Shown here: piece by piece, positions 54,477 to 62,798 of the stretch
Layout: the number at the start of each line of letters is the position of its first letter
How positions within the stretch are numbered: the stretch's first letter is position 1
DNA from: Peribacillus butanolivorans
Lineage (GTDB): Bacteria; Bacillota; Bacilli; Bacillales; DSM-1321
Assembly (NCBI RefSeq): GCF_001273755.1
Contig: NZ_LGYA01000001.1
Coordinates: forward strand, 2,289,648 to 2,353,647
DNA length: 64,000 bases
Reading direction: 5' to 3'
Translations under genes and position numbers: made by a program
Notes under the pieces: generated by a model
The model's database searches: none
Told to the model about the DNA's origin: nothing
The model's input: the letters and a program-made list of their open reading frames with translations, nothing else

Positions 54477-55859
54477 TTAAGTATGCACTGCTTGGCCACT
54501 AACGCTTAATAATGCCTCATGTATGCACTCCGACAAGGTTGGGTGCGCTGCTATTAAATCTTCCATAATATCAGTCGTAATTTCCGCATGGAGCATGACC
54601 GTTCCTTGACCAATTATTTCTGTCGCGTGTGGGCCAACGATGGAAAATCCAAGAATCTCATTAAATTGAGTATCTACTACGACTTTGACCTTTCCAATTT
54701 GTTTGTTAGAAATGACAGCTTTTCCATTTGCGGAAAAAGGAAATTCTCCAACTTTAATATCACCATATTTATTTCTTGCTTCTGTTTCCGTCAATCCTAC
54801 GCTAGCAATCTCAGGGGAAGTATAAATACATCGGGGAATTGCTCGATAATTTACTTTAGTCTTGTGTCCACAGGCATTCAGAGCAGCTACTCTTCCCTCA
54901 TGAAAAGCTACATGTGCAAGTTGGATTCCACCAATCACATCACCACAGGCATATATTGAAGAATTACTTGTTTGCATTTGATTATTTACAGAAATACCAT
55001 GTTTAGAAAAATCAATACCATTCCGCTCTAGGTCCATTCCGTTTACTCTAGGCTTTCTCCCTATTGAAACAAGTACGTAATCGGCATGAACTTCGTCAAT
55101 ATTGCCATCACTTTTATCTAAAAATACTTTCTTATTATTAGTATTCATGTCTTTGACAGATGTGGAGGCATGGATTATTACCCCTTGGCTTTCCAATTCT
55201 TTATGTAGAACCCCTGAGATATCTTCATCTTCCCCTGGGAGCAGCTTTTCCCCCATCTCAACGATTGTGACCTTAGTGCCCATCCGGCTATAAATACTTG
55301 CAAACTCGCATCCAATGACTCCGCCTCCAATAATCAAAAGTGAAGTAGGAATAGAAGGGAGTGACATGGCTTGACCACTATGGATGATCCATTTACCATC
55401 GAACGGTGCAAATGGCAATGGAATCGGTTCGGAACCTGTAGAAATAATGATTTTACTAGCTTCAATCTCTTCATATTTATTGTCATTTTCTATCCGAAGT
55501 TGGTGGTTCGTTATTAAAGAAGCTCTTCCTTGAATTACTTTTATTTTATTTTTTTTCATTAAATAATGAACGCCTTGGACAAGTGTCGATACAATAGCTT
55601 TCTTTCGTTTCTGCACCACTTCCCAATCGATTTCAATTGAGTTAGATGGGAGACGGATTCCCAATTCACCTGCATTTTTCACCAACTCATACGTATCAGC
55701 ACTTTCTAACAAAGACTTCGTTGGCATGCATCCTTCGTTTAAACAGGTTCCTCCAAGTGGCCCATCGACAACCAGTGTCACTTCTTTTCCCTGCTGGGCA
55801 GCAGTAATTGCCGCTACATACCCAGCAGGACCTCCTCCGATAATTGCTATACGATTCAA
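54477..55859 (-). CDS. acoL: Dihydrolipoyl dehydrogenase (E3) of acetoin dehydrogenase
   Basis: The protein has 460 residues. It shows the FAD motif [15 protein letters not shown], the redox-active disulfide [13 protein letters not shown], the NAD motif [22 protein letters not shown], and the C-terminal HPTLSE with the catalytic His. It reoxidises the lipoyl group of AcoC. It lies 17 bp downstream of acoC and is co-transcribed. Confidence 0.95.
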   Translation of the reverse strand: MNRIAIIGGGPAGYVAAITAAQQGKEVTLVVDGPLGGTCLNEGCMPTKSLLESADTYELVKNAGELGIRLPSNSIEIDWEVVQKRKKAIVSTLVQGVHYLMKKNKIKVIQGRASLITNHQLRIENDNKYEEIEASKIIISTGSEPIPLPFAPFDGKWIIHSGQAMSLPSIPTSLLIIGGGVIGCEFASIYSRMGTKVTIVEMGEKLLPGEDEDISGVLHKELESQGVIIHASTSVKDMNTNNKKVFLDKSDGNIDEVHADYVLVSIGRKPRVNGMDLERNGIDFSKHGISVNNQMQTSNSSIYACGDVIGGIQLAHVAFHEGRVAALNACGHKTKVNYRAIPRCIYTSPEIASVGLTETEARNKYGDIKVGEFPFSANGKAVISNKQIGKVKVVVDTQFNEILGFSIVGPHATEIIGQGTVMLHAEITTDIMEDLIAAHPTLSECIHEALLSVSGQAVHT

Positions 55860-55876
55860 GAGATTTCCTCCTTTTT

Positions 55877-57106
55877 CTATAAAAGCATGGTCATTGGCTC
55901 TTCTAAATATCTTTTTATTGTTTGTAAAAAGGCAGAAGCAGGAGCCCCATCTAAGACACGATGATCAAAGGTTAAACTGAGTGGCAAAATAGTTCTTCTT
56001 TCCAACGTATCTTCAATATAGAGGGGAGTATCATAAGCAGAGCCAATTCCAAGAATTCCTGTTTCAGGGGTATTTAAAATCGGCGTGAAGTGTTCTACAC
56101 CGTATGCTCCCAAATTGCTGATCGTAAAAGTAGAGCCATTCATTTCTTCAGATGGCAATTGACCTTCACGAGCAAGCATAGCTAGTTCCTTACCTTTCTT
56201 CGATATCTGTCTTAGTGAACATGCGTCCGCATTTCTAATAACTGGAACAACTAACCCCTTTTCCAAGGCAACAGCTAATCCAAGATGAACATGCTCAAAC
56301 AAATGGATTTTATCTTCTACATAAGCACTGTTCATTTTAGGGTGATCTTTTAATGAATGGACGACAGCTTTGGCAACAAAGTCTGTGACCGTCAGTTTAC
56401 TATCATCATGTTTTTGAATAATTTCTGTAGCTTGTCTTTGCAATTTGATTAAAGCGGTTACATCTGCCTTCATCGTAAGAGTCAATTGAGCACTACTTTG
56501 TAAGCTATCCTGCATACGTGTGGCAATAATTTTCCGCATTCCGTTTACAGGAATCTCCTGTGTTTTCTCTATAGATTGCGCAGGGATTAAGATACTATCT
56601 TCTTTATTTTCAGGCTTTGATTCAGGTCTCTTAATTGCTTTCTGTACATCATCTTTAGTAATTCTTCCACCCGGTCCAGTGCCTTGAATTTTCTCAATAT
56701 CAAGATTAGCGGCCTGTGCCATTTTACGTGCAACCGGGGTAATCATCACACGATCCACATTTTTACTAATTGGCAAATTAGGTAGATCTGTCTTTTTCGG
56801 TGTTTCTTTTTTGTGGTTTTCCGGCTTGATTTCTTCAGCAACAGGCTTATTAACCATTACGTTTTCATTCGGATTTCCGATATAACAGATAACTGTTCCA
56901 GGAGGGACGCCTTGCCCCTCTGGTACAGCTATGTTTAGTATCGTACCTTCTGACGGCGACTCGATATCCATTTCTATTTTCTCAGAATTAATGCTGGCTA
57001 TTGCTTCGCCCTTTTCTACCGTATCGCCGACTCCCTTACTCCATTCCGAAACAGTACCTTCTTTCATTGCCATGCCTAATTTCGGCATTACTACTTCAAC
57101 AGCCAT
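55877..57106 (-). CDS. acoC: Dihydrolipoamide acetyltransferase (E2) of acetoin dehydrogenase
   Basis: The protein has 409 residues. The N-terminal lipoyl domain (about 1-76) has its Lys in SINSEKIEMDI. A flexible linker follows, then the E1/E3-binding domain (about 120-155, VARKMAQAANLDIEKIQGTG). The catalytic domain has LTFDHRVLDGAPASAFL, with the active-site HxxxDG. It transfers the acetyl group from acetoin cleavage to CoA. It is separated from acoB by 103 bp that hold an inverted repeat. Confidence 0.95.
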   Translation of the reverse strand: MAVEVVMPKLGMAMKEGTVSEWSKGVGDTVEKGEAIASINSEKIEMDIESPSEGTILNIAVPEGQGVPPGTVICYIGNPNENVMVNKPVAEEIKPENHKKETPKKTDLPNLPISKNVDRVMITPVARKMAQAANLDIEKIQGTGPGGRITKDDVQKAIKRPESKPENKEDSILIPAQSIEKTQEIPVNGMRKIIATRMQDSLQSSAQLTLTMKADVTALIKLQRQATEIIQKHDDSKLTVTDFVAKAVVHSLKDHPKMNSAYVEDKIHLFEHVHLGLAVALEKGLVVPVIRNADACSLRQISKKGKELAMLAREGQLPSEEMNGSTFTISNLGAYGVEHFTPILNTPETGILGIGSAYDTPLYIEDTLERRTILPLSLTFDHRVLDGAPASAFLQTIKRYLEEPMTMLL

Positions 57107-57150
57107 ATCTTTTTTCTCCCTTCAGCTTTGTTTCTTTGCCTATCATTGGT

Positions 57151-57198
57151 TTCAGGCTCCAGCTTTCGAGGACCAATGCCAAAAAGGTGGAGCCTTTT
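57151..57198 (-). other. Intercistronic inverted repeat between acoB and acoC
   Basis: GGCTCCA and TGGAGCC can pair across a loop of about 33 nt in the acoB-acoC transcript. There is a T-rich stretch but no clean terminator. It may stabilise or process the operon mRNA. Confidence 0.45.
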
Positions 57199-57209
57199 TC
57201 ATATTTTTC

Positions 57210-58244
57210 TTACACCCTAAGAATAGATGGTTCTCCTAACAATTCTGATACAACTTTAATTACTTTCTCTGGTGTAGGTAGATAGATATCTTCTAGTGGT
57301 GGAGAAAATGGTACCGGCGTATGTGGTGCAGTAATTCTTTTTATTGGCGCATCAAGCGTATCAAATCCTTTATCCGCCACCAATGCTGCAATATCTGTGG
57401 CCACGCTGCACCTTGGATTTGCTTCATCCATCACAATAAGACGGTTTGTTTTTGCGACGGAGGAAAGAATCGATTCTTCATCCAGCGGTGACAAGCTCCT
57501 TGGATCAACAATTTCAACTTCAATACCTCTACCAGCAAGTTGTTCAGCAGCATCCATTGCCGTATGAACTTGTTTACCGATAGCAACGATGGTTAGATCT
57601 GAACCAGACCGTTTTATTTCTGCTTTTCCGATTGGAATCGTATAATAACCTTCTGGTACCTCACCTACCATGTTATATAGCGTTTTATCTTCAAAAAAGA
57701 TTACTGGATCATTATCCTCGATGGCTGAGAGTAAGAGCCCTTTTGCATCATAAGGGGAAGAGGGGACAACTACTTTCAGTCCCGGAATACTTGTAAACAA
57801 GGCATATAAGCTTTGCGAATGCTGAGCTGCTGCCCTAAATCCTGCGCCATGCATCGTACGAATCGTAACAGGAACTTGCGCTTTTCCTCCAAACATATAA
57901 CGGAACTTGGCCCCTTGATTTAAAACCTCATCTAAACAACTCCCAATAAAATCGTTAAACATTAACTCTGCAATCGGACGTAATCCCGTAGAAGCTGCTG
58001 CCATAGCTGCTCCCATATACCCTGCTTCGGCAATCGGTGTATCTAAAATCCGGTCACGACCAAATTCTTGCACTAATCCTTTTGTAACCCCTAAAACACC
58101 ACCCCATGCTTCGTCATCTTGAAGGTGATCAACTTCTGCTCCGCCGGCTACATCCTCTCCCATAAGAATGACATTTTCATCTTTTCTCATTGCGAGCGCC
58201 ATTGCTTCATTTATTGCTTGTGACATACTGATTTTTCTACTCAT
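57210..58244 (-). CDS. acoB: Acetoin dehydrogenase E1 beta subunit
   Basis: The protein has 344 residues and the transketolase-type E1 beta features SMSQAINEAMALAMRKDENV, ILMGEDVAGG, AEAGYMGAAMAAASTGLRPI, GAGFRAAAQHSQSLYAL and the C-terminal ITAPHTPVPFSPPLED. With AcoA it forms the thiamine-diphosphate-dependent E1 that cleaves acetoin. It lies 21 bp after acoA. Confidence 0.95.
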   Translation of the reverse strand: MSRKISMSQAINEAMALAMRKDENVILMGEDVAGGAEVDHLQDDEAWGGVLGVTKGLVQEFGRDRILDTPIAEAGYMGAAMAAASTGLRPIAELMFNDFIGSCLDEVLNQGAKFRYMFGGKAQVPVTIRTMHGAGFRAAAQHSQSLYALFTSIPGLKVVVPSSPYDAKGLLLSAIEDNDPVIFFEDKTLYNMVGEVPEGYYTIPIGKAEIKRSGSDLTIVAIGKQVHTAMDAAEQLAGRGIEVEIVDPRSLSPLDEESILSSVAKTNRLIVMDEANPRCSVATDIAALVADKGFDTLDAPIKRITAPHTPVPFSPPLEDIYLPTPEKVIKVVSELLGEPSILRV

Positions 58245-58265
58245 CTCAATTCCTCCTTTTATTGT

Positions 58266-59258
58266 TTAATAGGATACATAAACATCGTTTAATAAATCGG
58301 AAGCCTCTGGATATGGGCTTTCTTCACTAAACTTAACAGCTTGTTTAATCGCCTCTTCAACTGAATTCTCGAGGGAAACCAATTCAGTTTCAGCTAACAG
58401 ATTCTGATTTAGTAAGTATTTTCTAAATTGAGCAATAGCATCTTTTTCTTGTTTATGTTCTTTCTTGTCTTGTTCTTTTTTATATTTCTGAGCATCGCCC
58501 TCGAAGTGTCCATAATTTCTATAGGTTACGCATTCTATTAATGAAGGACCTTCTCCTCTGCGAGCTCTTTGAACTGCTTCTTCTGCTGCCTGATAAACAG
58601 CAATTACATCCTTCCCATCCACTCGAACTCCCGGGATATTGTAGCTTATCGCACGATCGGCTATCGTTTTGCAACTGGAAGCATAATTAAAAGGTGTGGC
58701 TTCACCATAACCATTGTTTTCAGCAATAAAAACAACAGGAAGATTCCAAATAGCCGCAAGATTGATCCCTTCATGAAAAGTGCCGTGATTATTAGCACCA
58801 TCTCCAAAAAAACATACACTTACATGATCAGTTTTTTTATACTTGGCAGTTAATGCTGCACCACAAGCAAGTGGAAAGCCTCCTCCGACAATACCGTTTG
58901 CGCCTAACATTCCTTTATCTAAATCGGCTATATGCATGGAACCGCCTTTTCCTTTACAAAGCCCTGTTACTTTCCCGTAGATTTCAGCCATCATCCCATT
59001 AAGGTCGCATTCTTTAGCGATGCAGTGACCATGACCCCGATGAGTGCTTGTAATGCTGTCCTTTTCTGTAAGGTGGGCACACACGCCTACTGCCACCGCT
59101 TCCTCCCCAGCATACAAATGAACAAATCCTGGTAATATTCCCTTAGCAAATGATTCATGAACTTGGTCTTCGAATTTTCTAATCTCAAGCATTTTTTTGT
59201 ACATCCAATAAGCCTTGTCCTGTGATAACTGAATTTCTTTAGTTTGAATCGTTTCCAT
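58266..59258 (-). CDS. acoA: Acetoin dehydrogenase E1 alpha subunit
   Basis: The protein has 330 residues. It shows IRKFEDQVHESFAKG, GEEAVAVGVCAHL, STHRGHGHCIAK, the thiamine diphosphate motif GDGANNHGTFHEGINLAAIW ending at VFIAENN, and the C-terminal NYGHFEGDAQKY. It is the first gene of the operon, about 30 nt downstream of the predicted sigma-54 transcription start. GGGGGC precedes the ATG. Confidence 0.95.
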   Translation of the reverse strand: METIQTKEIQLSQDKAYWMYKKMLEIRKFEDQVHESFAKGILPGFVHLYAGEEAVAVGVCAHLTEKDSITSTHRGHGHCIAKECDLNGMMAEIYGKVTGLCKGKGGSMHIADLDKGMLGANGIVGGGFPLACGAALTAKYKKTDHVSVCFFGDGANNHGTFHEGINLAAIWNLPVVFIAENNGYGEATPFNYASSCKTIADRAISYNIPGVRVDGKDVIAVYQAAEEAVQRARRGEGPSLIECVTYRNYGHFEGDAQKYKKEQDKKEHKQEKDAIAQFRKYLLNQNLLAETELVSLENSVEEAIKQAVKFSEESPYPEASDLLNDVYVSY

Positions 59259-59299
59259 ATTCCAGCCCCCAATCTTAATAATGAGTCAATAATATATAG

Positions 59300-59315
59300 T
59301 GCAATTTACGTGCCA
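59300..59315 (-). promoter_or_regulatory. Sigma-54 (SigL) -24/-12 promoter of the aco operon
   Basis: On the minus strand TGGCACGTAAATTGCA matches the consensus TGGCAC, five bases, TTGCA exactly, about 40 bp before acoA. In B. subtilis the aco operon is also SigL-dependent. Confidence 0.95.
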
Positions 59316-59367
59316 AAATGGAAATTCGCTATATTAGGAATTTATCTATTTTCTAAAGAAACAAAAC

Positions 59368-59401
59368 GAGACAAAATGAGATTGTTGTCTCGTTTTGTCT
59401 C
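59368..59401. promoter_or_regulatory. Inverted pair of 14-bp boxes, candidate AcoR enhancer
   Basis: GAGACAAAATGAGA (59368-59381) and the reverse-strand box GAGACAAAACGAGA (59388-59401) differ by one base and face each other 6 bp apart. They lie about 55-85 bp upstream of the -24 element. Confidence 0.75.
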
Positions 59402-59781
59402 ATTTTAAACAAAAAATGATAAAGGGGTTTTAGAATTCTTCATAAAGAATGTATGTAACATGATATAGCATGCAAAATTGAAAGGTACTATTAGATAGAA
59501 GTTCAAAAACTAATAGAGATGGGGACAAAAAAGACGGAGTCAATTTGCTCCGCCTGTATTTGTAGCTTTGTAATAAAGTTTGATAAAAAGTAGGTCACTA
59601 AATTTTATTTGGTTGTTAACGCAAAGACTCCATTTTGAAAAAAGTTTGATTATTTCATTGAACCTTCTTCTGCTAAAGCCCCCGTTAGTTCCATAAAAGT
59701 GCTGCTGACCTTCTCCTGATATTGAATTAAAGCACCGTTTAGTTGAAGAAGACGTCGCTTCCACCTACCTTTAGATGGTTA

Positions 59782-60022
59782 TTATAGAAATCTCACATTA
59801 TGAAATATATGTTTTTTTCCATTCCGTTCGATTATTAATTCTTCTATACCTAAAATTGCTGTAACTGATTTTGTTGTTTGTTCTTGAATCCATGGCAGGT
59901 AAAACTAAATTATTAAATTCTTCGTACGCTTTTTTTGGATAAGTATTTCTGGATATTGCAAAGAAATAAATACCTATCATTCTACCTCTTTGGTAAGAGG
60001 CAGTGGCGATAACGGTAGACAT
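59782..60022 (-). pseudogene. Frameshifted hypothetical gene
   Basis: One minus-strand frame encodes IGIYFFAISRNTYPKKAYEE then FNNLVLP. A shifted frame continues WIQEQTTKSVTAILGIEELI then IERNGKKHIFHNVRFL and stops at 59782. Both parts look protein-like and the join is natural, so this is probably a decayed gene. The family is not recognised. Confidence 0.35.
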
Positions 60023-60172
60023 CTACTATCAAATTCAAATCGTCTAGTCAGACCAAAGCAAATACTTAGTTCGTCGTTATTCAAAAGTTGATATTTAAGT
60101 TGCTTTTGTAACATATTTCTCAGTATCGTTTAGATTCCTATAATAAGTAAATTACCTCAATTTATAAAAAAA

Positions 60173-60263
60173 GTTGCGTAGCAACCCTGTAATAGAAGTA
60201 AATCCACCTGTTAGGTGGAAGATCGTTCTGCATTACCGCGCTGCACTCTATTACAGATAGGGT
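60173..60263. ncRNA. Folded element, candidate structured RNA or DNA site
   Basis: GTTGC-GTA-GCAAC forms a small hairpin. Then CTGTAATAGA (60187-60196) pairs with TCTATTACAG (60247-60256), extended by ACCC with GGGT. Inside is a second hairpin, TCCACCT with AGGTGGA. The branched fold is better than chance would suggest, but no known class is recognised. The element stands alone upstream of tetR, without a terminator. Confidence 0.3.
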
Positions 60264-60377
60264 CCGTTTGGTTATGTAAGTCGATAACTGACATAATAAT
60301 CTGTATTACAATATTTATTTATTACTAAAGTATTTAACCTTAAATTATTTGTTTAGATATCTAAATATACTTTCCAC

Positions 60378-60423
60378 TTGCTTATGTTAATTTAATTTGC
60401 TAATATAACTGACGAACGTTCGT
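60378..60423 (+). promoter_or_regulatory. tetR promoter with TetR-type operator
   Basis: TTGCTT, a 17-nt spacer, then TAATAT (60401-60406) form a SigA-type promoter. The perfect palindrome ACGAACGTTCGT (60412-60423) sits at the predicted transcription start, a typical place for TetR autoregulation. Confidence 0.75.
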
Positions 60424-60442
60424 TAAATTCGAGGTGATTTTA

Positions 60443-61024
60443 TTGAAAAGCAATGAAATTAAGGAGGCAGCTCTAAAATATTTCACAATTCATGGTTATG
60501 AAGGAGCATCCCTTTCTCTAATAGCTGAAGAAGTCGGCATGAAAAAACAATCCATTTACGCACATTTTAAAGGAAAGGATGATCTTTTTTTACAAGTTTT
60601 ACGTGATGCGAAAGAGACTGAGTTATCTTCAAAACTCCAATATTTCAGTAAAATTGATTCACAAAATCCCAAATTAGATTTATACGGATTTCTACAATTG
60701 GTAATCGATCTTTTCCAAAAAAATGAGCAGTTAAAGTTTTGGCTACGTATGTCTTTTTTTCCGCCAGCACATCTTGCGAAAGCAATCGAAAAGGAAGTAA
60801 TCGATATAGAAGATAAGGTGCAGCTGATACTGGAAAGTAAATTTCAGGATTGGATCGATGCTAAAGTAATACTCGGAGATGTATCAAAAACGCCGACCTT
60901 TGCCTTCTTAGGAGTAGTCGATTCCATTTTGCTGGAGCTTGTATATGGCAATGATGAGCAGCGGCTGAAGGATAAATTAGAAGCCTCTTGGACAGTATTT
61001 TGGAGAGGTATTTCACATCAATGA
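60443..61024 (+). CDS. TetR-family transcriptional regulator
   Basis: The protein of about 193 residues has an N-terminal helix-turn-helix: IKEAALKYFTIHGYEGASLS, LIAEEVGMKKQSIYAHFKGK. The C-terminal ligand domain is helical. GAGGTGA decides the TTG at 60443 over the GTG at 60434. It presumably represses itself and the MFS gene 26 bp downstream through the palindrome at 60412. Confidence 0.92.
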   Translation: MKSNEIKEAALKYFTIHGYEGASLSLIAEEVGMKKQSIYAHFKGKDDLFLQVLRDAKETELSSKLQYFSKIDSQNPKLDLYGFLQLVIDLFQKNEQLKFWLRMSFFPPAHLAKAIEKEVIDIEDKVQLILESKFQDWIDAKVILGDVSKTPTFAFLGVVDSILLELVYGNDEQRLKDKLEASWTVFWRGISHQ

Positions 61025-61050
61025 TTCATAAAGAAAGGAGGTGTTGATAC

Positions 61051-62253
61051 ATGGAGAAAACAATAAAAGAACAAAAATCGGTATTAATTATTCTTCTAAG
61101 CAATATATTCATTCCATTTCTAGGAATTGGTCTCATAATCCCCGTTATGCCGTCTTTTATGAATATCATGCATTTATCAGGAAAAACGATGGGCTATCTT
61201 GTAGCCGTATTTGCGATGGCACAACTACTTATGTCACCACTCGCAGGACGTTGGGTTGACCATTATGGCAGAAAGAAAATCATCATAATCGGCTTATTCC
61301 TTTTTGGTGTTTCAGAACTTATCTTTGGTTTAGGAACAAATGTATCAGTGCTTTATTTATCAAGGATTCTAGGGGGAATTAGTGCCGCCTTTATTATGCC
61401 AGGTGTTACTGCTTATGTTGCAGATATTACATCAGTTCAGGAACGGCCAAAAGCAATGGGCTATCTTTCTGCCGCCATTAGTACTGGCTTTATTATAGGA
61501 CCTGGCATTGGTGGTTTTATTGCAGAATACGGCATACGCATGCCCTTTTTCTTCGCGGCAGCCATTGCCTTTTTAGCATGCATTTCATCAATATTTATTT
61601 TAAAAGAGCCGCTAACAAAGGAACAGCTTGCAGAAATTTCTGCTAAAACAAAGCAAACAAACTTTTTAAGCGATTTAAAAAGATCACTTAATCCGCTTTA
61701 CTTTATTGCATTTATCATAGTATTTGTTCTTGCTTTCGGTTTGTCAGCATATGAAACTGTTTTTAGCCTATTTTCTGATCATAAATTCGGCTTCACGCCG
61801 AAGGACATTGCCGCCATTATTACAATAAGCTCAATCTTCGGCGTTGTTGTACAAGTATTTATGTTTGGAAGAATGGTAGATATACTTGGTGAAAAAAAAC
61901 TAATCCAATTATGTTTAATTACAGGTGCAATATTTGCGGTGGCGTCCACCGTGATTTCTAGCTATTTGGCAGTGCTAGCGGTAACTTGCTTCATCTTCCT
62001 CGCATTTGACTTGCTTCGTCCGGCATTGACGACATTTTTATCAAAAGCTGCTGGGAAAGAGCAAGGATTTGTAGCTGGAATGAACTCAACCTATACGAGC
62101 TTAGGTAATATCTTCGGGCCAGCAATGGGCGGAATACTATTTGATGTAAACATCCACTATCCTTATCTTTTTGCTGCTGTCATTATGGTCATTGGCCTCG
62201 GTATTACAGTCATGTGGAAAGAAAAACAATTGGCAGAAAGCTTAGCAAAATAA
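61051..62253 (+). CDS. MFS efflux transporter (DHA1 family, NorA/Bmr-like)
   Basis: A protein of 400 residues with 12 membrane segments. It shows the DHA1 motifs FLGIGLIIPVMPSFM, LAGRWVDHYGRKKIIIIGL (motif A), SRILGGISAAFIMPGVTAYV and motif C GFIIGPGIGGF. It resembles Gram-positive quinolone/multidrug pumps. AAGGAGG precedes the ATG. Controlled with the upstream TetR gene. Confidence 0.9.
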   Translation: MEKTIKEQKSVLIILLSNIFIPFLGIGLIIPVMPSFMNIMHLSGKTMGYLVAVFAMAQLLMSPLAGRWVDHYGRKKIIIIGLFLFGVSELIFGLGTNVSVLYLSRILGGISAAFIMPGVTAYVADITSVQERPKAMGYLSAAISTGFIIGPGIGGFIAEYGIRMPFFFAAAIAFLACISSIFILKEPLTKEQLAEISAKTKQTNFLSDLKRSLNPLYFIAFIIVFVLAFGLSAYETVFSLFSDHKFGFTPKDIAAIITISSIFGVVVQVFMFGRMVDILGEKKLIQLCLITGAIFAVASTVISSYLAVLAVTCFIFLAFDLLRPALTTFLSKAAGKEQGFVAGMNSTYTSLGNIFGPAMGGILFDVNIHYPYLFAAVIMVIGLGITVMWKEKQLAESLAK

Positions 62254-62383
62254 TTAGAAAAGCGCAGGGCGCCTTTGAACATTCAAAAACCCAGGTTGTT
62301 CCTGCGATGCTCATACAAAGTAGCTTCCCTTGTGGAGATAGACAATTTTTTTAACTCGAAAAGTTATACTTTCTTATCTTTGT

Positions 62384-62422
62384 ATCTAAACCCCTTGTCC
62401 ATATTGAACAAGGGGTTTAGAT
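62384..62422. terminator. Strong hairpin, probable terminator of the TetR/MFS unit
   Basis: ATCTAAACCCCTTGT pairs with ACAAGGGGTTTAGAT over 15 bp, loop of 9. No T-tract follows on the plus strand, so termination efficiency is uncertain. Confidence 0.5.
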
Positions 62423-62705
62423 CTTCTCTACTAATAAAATTCCCTTTGAGTCAAAATGTAGATTTTAAACGTGTTTTAGGTACTGCTTTACCCTTTGAGC
62501 TTCGTCCGCTGTCGAGCCAACCGAGCCATTTTTTATATATAAAATCCTTCAGCGTCATCTTCATTTAATAATCTCAAAGAGACTTCTTCATCAATCTTAT
62601 GGATAAACAAATTTTTCTCCTCCGTTGACCCTATCCTCCCTTGTCTTCAAAGAAAAAAGTTACTTCCCTTCTTTTATCACCAACCTGCTATTTTCTATAA
62701 ATAAA

Positions 62706-62732
62706 AAATATCCTGCATTAAACAGGATATTT
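62706..62732 (-). terminator. Terminator of the acetoacetate-CoA ligase gene
   Basis: AAATATCCTG pairs with CAGGATATTT, followed on the minus strand by a run of T. It lies about 65 bp after the stop codon. Confidence 0.75.
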
Positions 62733-62798
62733 TATCAAACCACTCTTCGTCGGAACATTTTTTAATCATCACGACTTTATTTTAAAGCCACAGTATTC

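Larger units (their letters stand above)
60023..60442. other. Intergenic region with a folded element and the tetR promoter
   Basis: No gene. It holds the folded segment at 60173-60263 and the promoter/operator of the TetR gene. Confidence 0.4.
62254..62798. other. Intergenic region between convergent genes
   Basis: No credible gene; a 97-codon frame across 62275-62568 overlaps the hairpin and looks fortuitous. It holds the hairpin at 62384 and the terminator at 62706. Confidence 0.45.

Noticed and set aside
54588..54959. 123-aa plus-strand ORF
   Set aside because: It is antisense to acoL, which is an unambiguous dihydrolipoyl dehydrogenase.
62275..62568. 97-aa plus-strand ORF after the MFS gene
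   Set aside because: It runs through the 15-bp hairpin at 62384, has no ribosome binding site, and its codons look random.
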